From Pycnopodia helianthoides (Eukaryota; Echinodermata; Asteroidea; Forcipulatida; Asteriidae): 64,000 bases of DNA. Location of the stretch: assembly GCA_032158295.1 (NCBI GenBank), contig CM063252.1:12017337-12081336 (forward strand), given 5' to 3'. Positions within the stretch are counted from its first letter, which is position 1, and each line of letters opens with the position of its first letter. The position numbers were made by a program, and so were the translations under genes. Below are positions 47,097-56,408 of the stretch, one piece after another. Below the pieces are notes generated by a model, which saw only the letters and a list, made by a program, of their open reading frames with translations, was not told the DNA's origin and made no database searches.

Positions 47097-47281
47097 ATTG
47101 GTAGCAGGACGGCGGCGTCGGTGCTGCGCTCGCCTGGTACCCCAGGCACCCGAGCCGGCTATTTTCATTGTCTTGTCACCAGCCGGCGAGTTTGCCAGCG
47201 TATATAAGGAACGGGCAGCTACAAGCCGCCTTTCGTGTGACTCATCGGGGGAACGGCATTCTCTCCTCCAACAGCCCCAGG
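47097..47281 (+). promoter_or_regulatory. Candidate TATA promoter with short first exon
   Basis: ATTGG (inverted CCAAT box) at 47097-47101 lies 104 bp upstream of TATATAAG at 47201-47208. The surrounding sequence is GC-rich and unlike the neighbouring repeats. Transcription would be expected near 47230-47245 (CTCATC is initiator-like). CCCCAG/GTGTGAG at 47280/47281 is a plausible donor. It points toward sim, whose start codon is 7.4 kb downstream, so it may be a distal sim promoter or a separate non-coding transcript. No transcript evidence is available. Confidence 0.4.
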
Positions 47282-47688
47282 TGTGAGAAACTGATTGAAA
47301 CTAATAGCCTTGACTTCCGCAGTTTGGGGAAGATTCCGGAATTTTTAATAATTTCACTCACTCTGCGTAATTAGCGACGTCAGAGGCGCAAACCGGGACC
47401 TTTAAGCGCGGGGGGGAAGACGGGATCGATCGACGGCGGGGGGTAGTCCGATCCGATCTAATTGTGACTTGTACGGACAGTGTTGGATCACTACGGAAGA
47501 CGTCTCGGGTTACACTGACATGAATAGTATTAACATTAAACATGAACTGAGCCCCCTTAATTCACTACCAGTTGGTTTTTAAATATCATTAAGTTATGGC
47601 CCAATGCCGTGCACACAATCGAAATGAATCGATAGGTCAGGAGATGCCGTCCGCAGTGTGGGAACCCACGGCTACCTTAAACGCTTCG

Positions 47689-47728
<40 letters not shown>

Positions 47729-48362
47729 ATCCAGCAGTTGCTCCTTCGGTCTAAAGATGCATAAATTAATCATCGCTAAATTTTAAGGTGACTTAAAGCA
47801 ATACCAATCTGATAAACGTATTATTGGGAAACTGGTGAAAGACCACCCTTTATAAAAGCCAGTCACTGTGGGTCGATTTATTTTTTCTTGAAAAAAACAT
47901 AACTAGTTTTACAAGCACAGTTTTACAATCACAATTCCATAAAATAAAAAAAATAAAAAATCCACTGGTGATAAACAATTAAAACAAAAGTATAATCACA
48001 TTTGTGCAGTTTTATAATAGCTCACGATTACGACGAACAAGGACAACAAATTGACATAGAATACGGAAAAAGATTTAATGAGGGAGTAGTGTTTACGCCT
48101 CCGATTTCTTTAATGTTTATTTCCCCTGTTTTTCTGAGGGGGGAATTGTGAAGGGGGAAATATTTTGCCGAGGTTCATGGTTATAATAATAAACCATGCG
48201 CTGTACAAGCTGATACTATCTTACATTACACAAACTGATTTTCATCGTAAGTTTAGATAGGACACGTTATACTCTTGTTATAAACACGTGTTCGTCCATT
48301 TTGTGCACAGTGCTTAATGTCCCTTTAAACTGTACACCCAAAGTGGCTTTGCTTCCTTCTGA
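47282..48362. other. Intergenic, GC-rich then AT-rich; TC microsatellite
   Basis: GC-rich, apparently unique sequence continues to about 47500. A TC repeat lies at 47692-47725. AT-rich sequence follows. Confidence 0.4.
47657..47669 (+). promoter_or_regulatory. Su(H)/RBPJ-type consensus match
   Basis: TGTGGGAAC fits the YGTGRGAAM consensus of the Notch effector Su(H)/RBPJ and forms part of an inverted repeat GTGGG-AA-CCCAC. One such match can occur by chance in a window of this size. Confidence 0.2.
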
Positions 48363-48508
48363 TGGACCGTGTCCGAATAGGCGGCTACGGCTACGGCTGG
48401 ATCGCTGCGTCATCATGCGTTGAAGTATATAGGACGTCCTTAGCAACACCCTGAGCAACAGCCGTAGCCGTAGTCGTAGCCGTAGCCTCCAATTCGGATA
48501 CGGCCATT
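48363..48508. mobile_element. Family K MITE, copy 2
   Basis: About 146 bp. Left arm GACCGTGTCCGAATAGGCGG, then CTACGGCTACGGCTGG. The right arm mirrors it, ending CCTCCAATTCGGATACGGCC. The centre AGTATATAGGACGTCCTTAG is the inverse of the copy at 23412. Confidence 0.8.
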
Positions 48509-49076
48509 TTGTCAACTTTTTTATGTTGACTGTTTATCTCGGATGCTTGAAATGAATTGGCTTGAACAGAAGCACAGTTGCAATAGCGTGGTACCGAGAG
48601 ATTTGATTCCAGGTTGTTTGCCCATCCATGACTGGTAGTCACGTCACTTATATACCTGCTTGAGCATGGATGTCAAGGGGTGTGCACAATAGGTATATCA
48701 CTCATATCGTTGGTTCCAAGGGGATGAGTTTATTTATTTTCATCATCCTACTTTCCAATGAACTCACCCATCTTACCAATCTTTGAAAATGTCATCAAAT
48801 GTTTATGTGATCCCGTTTGACTGAAAACACGTGACGAACGTGTTTTGTCCGGGATAACGTGCACAACCGTAAACTTGCTAATTTCGAAGTAATCGAAGTA
48901 TAAGAAGTGGTTATTAATGGGATTTTCAAATGCTATTTTTCTCGCAGTGTCGTATTTTAGATGGAAATGGTGTCTGGAGGGAGAAGAACTATATGAACTT
49001 GACAATCAGTTAGCTTTCAAACCAATCATTTTGTTTTCGAAAATTGCAAAAATCTGTACGTTGTCTTTAAAGGGTG
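48509..49076. other. Intergenic, nothing recognised
   Basis: No repeat ends or coding signal supported. Confidence 0.4.
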
Positions 49077-49080
49077 TGCA

Positions 49081-49348
49081 CAGCATTGATAAGATAAAAA
49101 ATATAAATGTTCACAGATTTGCCACACAACCTATATGGTCTCAACACGGTGCTAAAGATTTTGAGAATAGAGTGAAATAGTTAGTTTTGGTCTCGCAAGT
49201 CCAAAACCCGATGTTTGAAAGCAGAGAAAATGTGTAAGTTTTGTGTTCGCTATTTTTGTGTGTGACTGATAACCGATTGTGCATAAACTGTCACGGGTTT
49301 GTTATTTCATTAGGTTGGGTCACATCAATTGCGGAAACTGGCCTTTGA
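49081..49348. mobile_element. TTAA-type MITE, diverged
   Basis: After TTAA at 49077-49080 comes AGGGTGTGCACAGCATTG. The interior GTTCACAGATTTGCCACACA and CGGGTTTGTTATTTCATTAG fit the shared modules. The right end near 49348 is uncertain. Confidence 0.5.
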
Positions 49349-49675
49349 CAAAAAAAATAATAATAAAATGTTTGCGTGAAATGCCTGTAAATCCATGTAG
49401 ACTTGTCACAAACCCACATCACTCCCCCATTAGCTTGCCACTTTCTTTAATGTCATTACCAATAGAGCTATGCATCAAATTACTGTGTAGTTTTGTTGTC
49501 CGGAGATTTGAATCTTTTTCTCAAGTTACCAAAAGAGCCACCACTAATTTCGAGTAAATTTGCCGTCTTGTATCATTGAAAGAGAAAGGGAATTTTGTTT
49601 GGTATACACCACAACGGCCTCTATCGCTCTATCTGAGGTTTGAGGTGCTGCAATGTACATGGAAATTATATCTAT

Positions 49676-49825
49676 GGCCCTTTTCGAATTCACGGCTTCG
49701 GCTCCAAAATCGGCCAGGCTAGCTAGGCTCCCTCAACGTACGCATGCTTTGCGGTCAGGGCTTCAGACAAGAAAACTGGGCCTGAAGCCCAATCCGGAGC
49801 CGAAGCCGTGGATTCGAAAAGGGCC
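49676..49825. mobile_element. Family J MITE (GGCCCTTTTCGAATTCACGG ends)
   Basis: 150 bp with about 30-bp terminal inverted repeats (left GGCCCTTTTCGAATTC; right GATTCGAAAAGGGCC). Flanked by TAT on both sides. Inner GGGCTTCAG / CTGAAGCCC pair. Non-coding. Confidence 0.85.
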
Positions 49826-49939
49826 TATAATGAGTGGTGGTGAATCTGAACAGAACGGGTGGTGTAACAACTCGACGTTTAGGTCAGTGTGCTTTGATTG
49901 TCTACATAAGAAAGAAGATGTCTTCTCCTGACTACTATC

Positions 49940-50190
49940 AGAGCATGCTACACAACTGGTACTTTTAATAACCACCACCACGTATGAAGACGACCAGAGC
50001 ATGCTGATCGAAACGTCGACTTATTACATAACCGGTACTGTTAAAGACCACCACGTATGAAGATGACCAGAGCATGCTGATCGAAACGTCGAATTATTAC
50101 ATAACCGGCATTAAAGACCACCGCGTATGAAGACGACCAGAGCATGCTGATCGAAACGTCGACTGTTCTGTCAACGGTTTTGTTCAGAAC
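49940..50190. repeat. Three tandem copies of a 70-73 bp unit
   Basis: CGTATGAAGACGACCAGAGC followed by ATGCTGATCGAAACGTCGA begins at 49981, 50054 and 50124. The link sequence TTATTACATAACCGG lies between copies. The unequal periods break any continuous reading frame. Confidence 0.92.
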
Positions 50191-52280
50191 CACCACACCT
50201 CATGGAGGACTATTTCCAATTATGTACAATACCTGAGAGCTTACTGTTTCGTACCGTTGTCTCCACTTTGTAAAGTTTCAAACTCTACCGGCATATCAGA
50301 CAACGCCAACCGTTCAAGGAGAAAAGGAAATGTGTCCATTTGAAGTGGTCTCATTCAGCGGCGGTACCAGACTGTGGAGGTCGGGGTGGCAATTGTTTGT
50401 TGTGGGGGGGGGACACCTGATTTTCAAGTGTATCAAAAACATTACTCGCAAAAGTGATTAATATAAACATCAATCAGAGTACGAAGAGTGGAGCAAAATT
50501 TATTGTCAAACAAAATAAGACTAATGCAAAATGACATTGAATCCCATTTCAGTTTGTTTGTTTGTTTGTTGGTTTGTTTTGCTTAGTTTTGTTTTGTGTG
50601 TTCTGTTTTTGTTTTTTTGTTTTCTGTAAGGGGGTGACAAGCCCCCCCCCCCTCCACCCCTGTCCCGGTAAATTTTTTATCAACACATCATGTATGATTA
50701 ATGTTTACTGTAAATTCTTTAGAAATGCGATTACAGTTTCTTGACGAACTTATCCAATCATAAAATAAAACAAATTTTTGTGTTGTTAGTGTTGGATGAA
50801 TGTAACACTAATGCGCCGTTGCTTTTATACAAAACATTACATTAATGTGCTGCTGAAAGACGGACAATTGGCCACTGCAAATGTTACGCAAATATGATTT
50901 ATAAAAAAGAAAAATGCCTGGATTTGTTTGAAGCGCCCTCAGTAACATTTGCACTGACAAACATGTCATTTGATGACACAGTATTAAATTGCTCGCAACT
51001 GTGTCCATAGACAACAAAAAATGATTCTGTTTTACGGTAACTGAATAACGAGTTTAGCTGACAGCAAATCACGCTAGATCAAGTTATTGTACAGTTTATG
51101 TTCTTTGAAGGGCCTATAATCAATGCAATAAGTAATCCAATAGTTTCTCGTACAAAGCAACCGTTCAGCTGAGATGTTGTGACCGTAGCTGTAAACCGCG
51201 TGGACGCTGCTTCAACCCCACATTCGCGGCAGTTGGTTACATGTTTTGTTCCTCTTTCTGTTGTTGTTTAAACTCCGCATCGTGTACAGGTCTGAGCAGT
51301 GACTGTCGACCGGCGATCCGTAACCACTTGGCCAAACACGTGCATCGCGCAATAAGATCACATTAATATGATACGAATAATATTTGGTGCATTATGTCCC
51401 ATGGTATACTACTCGCAGTGGTTTAACCCGCGCGTACACGCACACGGACAGCAGTGGATTGGCTGTGACGGTGTGAGAGATAGCGGGGTTCATTAATACG
51501 GTGCCATCAGGGTCACGCCCCCTGTTGCACAACCCACCAATCGCAGCCGGCTAAGATGACAGCTCGCGTTTGAGTGGCAAGGACTCTTGGACGGCCGCTT
51601 GATGTTTCTCTCTCGTGGCATGATATTAAACCAAAGGCAGCACACATCCAGACGCGAGGCAGGTAAAAAATGCAAAAAATAATAAATTAAGAACGCCCAA
51701 ATTTGACCACCCACTAGTAACAGCTGACCTTATAATGTCTTATTATACTGTGCATATCTACCCAGCCGGAAAATACGTACTGAGGATGCTCATTTGAAAT
51801 TGGTGACGATTTTTTTTCTCCCGTCAACTCTCTGCTCTTTTCTTCTTCTTTTTTTTTTTATAAAACAAATCACTGACGAAACGCAAGTCCGTGCGCCGTG
51901 CCTTTGCATATTTTTGCGTTTTTGAGGCAATCGAGGAACGTAGTAGCGGGGCGAGGCGGGGATGTCGACCATCTCTGCATCATTCGGCTGGTAAGAGTTC
52001 GTGACTTCTAGTGATTTGGGGCCCACCACTGGCGAGTGTTTCCACACGTTTGATCTGCGTGCTGTATCAATGCATAACACTTCACAGCAACTTATCGCTT
52101 AACTGGAAAACACTGGGCCGAGAACAGGTAGAGAGAGGGGAGAGAGAGAGGAAAAAAAAGACAAAACAAAACAACACAAAAAATTGTGAAGGGGGAAACT
52201 TGAAACGGTGCACGTTCGAACAACACATAGTTATACATACTCACGATTTGTTTGCTGTTTGTTTTTTCGTGGCTGATTAG
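50191..52280. other. Intergenic upstream of sim; no repeats recognised over most of it
   Basis: G-run at 50404-50412, C-run at 50642-50653. From about 51180 the sequence becomes more GC-rich, with CCAAT words near 51536 and 51456 (inverse). No protein-like frame. It could hold sim control elements, but none can be named. Confidence 0.35.
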
Positions 52281-52328
52281 GTCGAGGAGCCTCAAGACCA
52301 CTGAGCTCTCGGACGAGCCCGAACTTAG
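52281..52328 (+). other. Candidate 48-bp exon upstream of sim
   Basis: An acceptor-like tract (TTTGCTGTTTGTTTTTTCGTG... ending GATTAG at 52280) and a perfect donor (TTAG/GTAAGT at 52328/52329) bound 48 bases. No ATG is present, so it would be a 5' untranslated exon if real. It lies 2.3 kb upstream of the sim start codon on the same strand. Confidence 0.3.
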
Positions 52329-54356
52329 GTAAGTACACCAATAAATTTTACATCATTATGCATCAATGTGTTCAAAATCATAACACGCGGTTTGCAATGG
52401 AGAGCCCGGCGGGATTGACCGGGGTTCCCTTATACTATCACACCAGCGATTCAAAATGTGTTTGTCTGTATAACACACAAGATGGCCTCACTTTTGTGCT
52501 GAATGGTGCTGATTTTGTGTTTGGGTTTTGGAATTGTGCATGGAGATAGTGTGTGATAATACAATGGTTTGCAATGAAGTGTATAGCTGGAAAGTCTGAG
52601 TAAATGATTCGGAACGGCTCTGTTTGACTTGGCATCGTGTTCAAATTACTCCACGGTGAACTGTTCCGAAGCCAGTCCACTTTCCCTCCACAGCTAGCGA
52701 TGCACTAAGTCTATGTAGTTATGTGCAATGTGCAGACGTGAGTTCGAACTTTAAAAAAAAAATTTGCCAGCGAGGCATATTCACCGCCATTGGCCTGGGA
52801 TAGACATACCTGTAGGATTAACGTTGATGGCCACATTTGGGGGATATTTTTTTCTCCCAGCATCAGAGGAGTCCCCAAGGCTAATGTCTGAAAGTCTGGA
52901 AAGTTTTGTTGTTGCTCTCGTGAAAAAGAGTGATGGTGTTTTAGTCAAGGATACATGTGTTCCCAATGCGGAGTTGTAAACTGAAAAAAAACATCGCACG
53001 ACCGATGTCCGTGTTCGGTGGAAGAAAATGACCCAAATCTGCACCGGCAGAACGGCCGAAACAACGGGTGCATGTAATGGCGAGAGGGCGACACCGCAAC
53101 ATGTGTTTACACGACGGAGAAATATCACCCGATGGCAGTGGACGGATTTGAGCTGATCTACCGTATATCGATGAATTTGACTTAATCTTCTTGCAGTTGT
53201 TAACCCACATTTATTTGTCCTGTTTATTCTCTTTTTTTTTCTCTCGTACAAGAGACAAAAAGTTTCCTGAGCTGGCATATTGTAGTCTGTTCCATAATGC
53301 ATAGATTCGGTGACACACTTTCCTACGTCCCCGCACAGCGGAAAGAAGTTGAAATTCTGTCAGTCTTTTACGGACACCTTGATAAAACTAAAGAGGGAAA
53401 AGGGACTGGTGGTGGAAAGGTAGACAGCCAGGAAAAATGAGAACACATTAAGGGGTTCTTCGATTTGACGCAGTGTTAGGATTCAAGTTCGTGTATAGTT
53501 GATGCTCCGCCATGCATGACGCACTGAGTGCTTTGATTAATCCATGGATCTATAATACACTGCGCAACCACACACACGCTAACGACAAGCACTGGTTCAC
53601 TCCTAGCACGGCCGCCGTTCCGAGCGCCCGTTCGTTTTGCCTGGCTCGCGGGTCGCTACATGGCCCCCACTGTCTCGTCGCACGAGGGTTGATGTTCTCG
53701 GTCCGGACTCAAAGGATGGCACCCCGCTGACAGGAGCTTCCCGTTTCCAAAAAAAAAAAAGTGGGGGGAGAAGTTGTTCTTTTTTTTTATTTTTATATTT
53801 TTAACCCAGTAATTTATACAAGGTCATTTTTGTTTGCTTATTGTTCGGCTTGATTTGTCTGCACAATTCAGCTAAAGTGAGGAACCAGAGCGTGGTCGGC
53901 CGACTGTTTAGGCCAGTGATTGCCCGCCGGGGTTTGGGCAAAAAAAAAATAATATCATACGTCAGTATTATTCTGTTTGCTCTCGTGGTACTCGGACGAG
54001 CCGCCGTGTAGTGGCTTCCCCGACGGCGCACTGTGTTATTTGGGAAGTTCACAGTCAGAAGAAGTGCTACCACACCGCGTCCCGGTCACAACAGACACCG
54101 GTGGAAATAAGCAAAACCAACCGTACACCGTTGAAGTCACGACCACGACCAACCGGAGGTCCAGTGCACTGCCAAAAAAAAAAGACGAGCCAAGTCATTT
54201 CTGGTCCTTTTGAACATTTTGCCCGGACTAATTCTCTGCTGTGGACCTATGCTCGCATGATCCTGCCTCTCGCTGTCAGTGTCCTAGTTAATTCTGTTAT
54301 TTCTACTGCAGCTCCACATCGAGTGCCTATAAACAGGTCGACTGGTCGGGGTTTTT
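52329..54356. other. sim upstream region
   Basis: No dispersed repeats recognised. A-runs lie at 53746-53760 and 54174-54184. The overlapping open frames at 54011-54433 end in the promoter and show no conserved motif. Repeat-poor sequence next to a developmental gene is a reasonable place for control elements, but I can name only the sites listed separately. Confidence 0.4.
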
Positions 54357-54364
54357 ACACGTGT
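54357..54364. promoter_or_regulatory. Palindromic ACACGTGT E-box with ACGTG core
   Basis: ACACGTGT lies 52 bp upstream of the sim TATA box. SIM:ARNT (Tango) heterodimers bind an ACGTG core, and sim is known to autoregulate in Drosophila, so this is a candidate autoregulatory site. CACGTG is also bound by many other bHLH proteins. Confidence 0.35.
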
Positions 54365-54415
54365 AGACATACACAGTTACAGATCGATCGCTTTGAGTGT
54401 TGTGAATTCGTCTGG

Positions 54416-54423
54416 TATATAAG
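54416..54423 (+). promoter_or_regulatory. sim: sim proximal TATA box
   Basis: TATATAAG lies 213 bp upstream of the sim start codon on the same strand. It implies transcription starting near 54445-54465, within CTGCAGCTGTGAACATCAG. That gives a leader of about 170-190 nt if unspliced. Confidence 0.6.
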
Positions 54424-54475
54424 CCGGTTTTGACATGGAGGCTCGCCTGCAGCTGTGAACATCAGAACGGTGAAC

Positions 54476-54555
54476 ATGTCATGACAACAAGTCAACAATC
54501 TCGCGTTTGCTTGTGGATTCATTCCTCTCACACGCAGGATTTCTTATTATTCTAA
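54476..54555 (+). promoter_or_regulatory. Two overlapping upstream open reading frames in the sim leader
   Basis: ATG TCA TGA at 54476-54484 is a two-codon frame. Its stop overlaps the ATG at 54481, which opens 24 codons to TAA at 54553-54555. Both finish before the sim ATG at 54637. If the leader is unspliced they would reduce or condition translation of SIM. Confidence 0.4.
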
Positions 54556-54843
<288 letters not shown>

Positions 54844-56271
54844 TAAAAAAAAGAAAACATACAAATCTCCCGAGTAATTAAGTGGAGGTTTTCAAAGCTT
54901 AACGTTTGCCGGTGAGTCTCAAATCTGTCCCAGCCAAATTAAAAGTTTAGTTTTTTTTCCGAATTCGCGTTGACGTTACCTAGTCATAACCGTGTCGGCA
55001 TGCATAGCAATATACTGCAATATTTCAGTGCAATCCTTCCACGGTCTGTAGAAGCGCAGGGGCAACCAGTGTCAACAAGCCCATGGATAGTATAAAGTAC
55101 CTGGTACACATTTTAACATCGCAATCAAGATCGTGTAAAAAAAAAGGTCGTACAGAAAAAAAAACCGTCGGACAAGCAATAACGGTACCGTAACCTTTAT
55201 AAATATTTACTAGATAACAACACGGGGAAACTAGAATAAGCACATAGCGTGTAACTACCATGATTGTGTTTTGTACATGGCGAAGTCATACAGTGAGAGT
55301 GAATTGCATCTACTGCTGGAGTGTACAAAGTAGCGGGCTGTACGTTGGGAAAACTAAAACTGTCCTGGCGCGAAATAACAACAAAAATCGACCCCTAATT
55401 ATCCCCAACACGTTGGAAGAGAACAGAGGTTCTTGGCAAATTAATCGGTTTTAAATTGTTGGACATCCTTGTCCGTGTCACAAGCAGTTACAGGTTTCTA
55501 ATTTTGGGGGATGTGAAGTTAATGATTAACGAAAATCTTAAGTGTGTTTGGGAAAAATACGTGTTGTAGACCTACCGTCCAGACGTTCTCAAAAGGTAAC
55601 TGTACTGGCTTGATGGCGAACTCGATTCAATAATTGTAGAGTCTGACATTTAGAAACAAGTCGACGGTGAGGCCTCTCGATTCCACCGTAATTTTTGGTT
55701 TGGCCAGACTGGCACAAACTGAAACTAAATTCACGCCCAGTGAGCCAAGTCACACCACAGACGAGAAGAGACTAAATTTGACACGTTTGTATTCTTTCCC
55801 CTCAAATTAGGAAATAAGTTTTCTGCTAAATGTTTGTATCAGGCAAACCTTCAATGAATATTCTTAAGGATAGGTAGTAAATATAATATTACATTTTGTT
55901 TTGAAGGATCACTGGCTTATAAAGTTGGTGGTGGTACCGATTAGGAACTTGAAACAATGTCATTTTACTCCTGTTTTGTTATGAATTGCATGCCCAATCA
56001 TTAAAACTATACGTTGTACATCTGATGAATTTTTGTTGTTGCCACAAAGTTCATCCGTTTTGTTGTAGTTAGTTAGTCTTGAAGAGCTACCCATATACCT
56101 TCCTTGTTGTATCTACTTGACCAACACGGCTATCTCTATCATTGTCTAACTAAAGCACAGAAACAATCAAAACAATGTAATAGACGTTGTTTTCTTGGAA
56201 GAAGAATAAAACCCTCTCGCGTGACATGAGTTGGCGCATTCATATTTCTCGAGAAAACTGTCTATAAATCC

Positions 56272-56408
56272 AGGGCTCGATTTCACAAACAGTCTGGATT
56301 CATAATTAAGATTTGTATCAATCTTAATTGCTAAGCAAAATGTGATGTCACAATACAAATCACTATGGAGACAACTCATCTTAAGATGAATCTTGGTGCT
56401 TAGAGCCC
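56272..56408. mobile_element. Palindromic MITE related to the element at 21550
   Basis: GGGCTCGATTTCACAAAC at the left, internal ATCTTAAGATGAATCTTGG and AAGATTTGTATCAATCTTAA pairs, and a weak right end near GAGCCC. It is probably a diverged relative of the GATTTCACAAA-ended element. Confidence 0.5.

Noticed and set aside
49940..50190. CRISPR-like array of three repeats
   Set aside because: Eukaryotic context. The whole 70-73 bp unit is repeated with no unique spacers, so it is an ordinary tandem repeat.
52781..53302. 173-codon minus-strand frame
   Set aside because: No motif or codon pattern; opposite to sim and without promoter or splice support.
54011..54433. 140-codon frame just upstream of sim
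   Set aside because: It runs into the sim TATA box, has no protein-like motif and does not join the sim frame.
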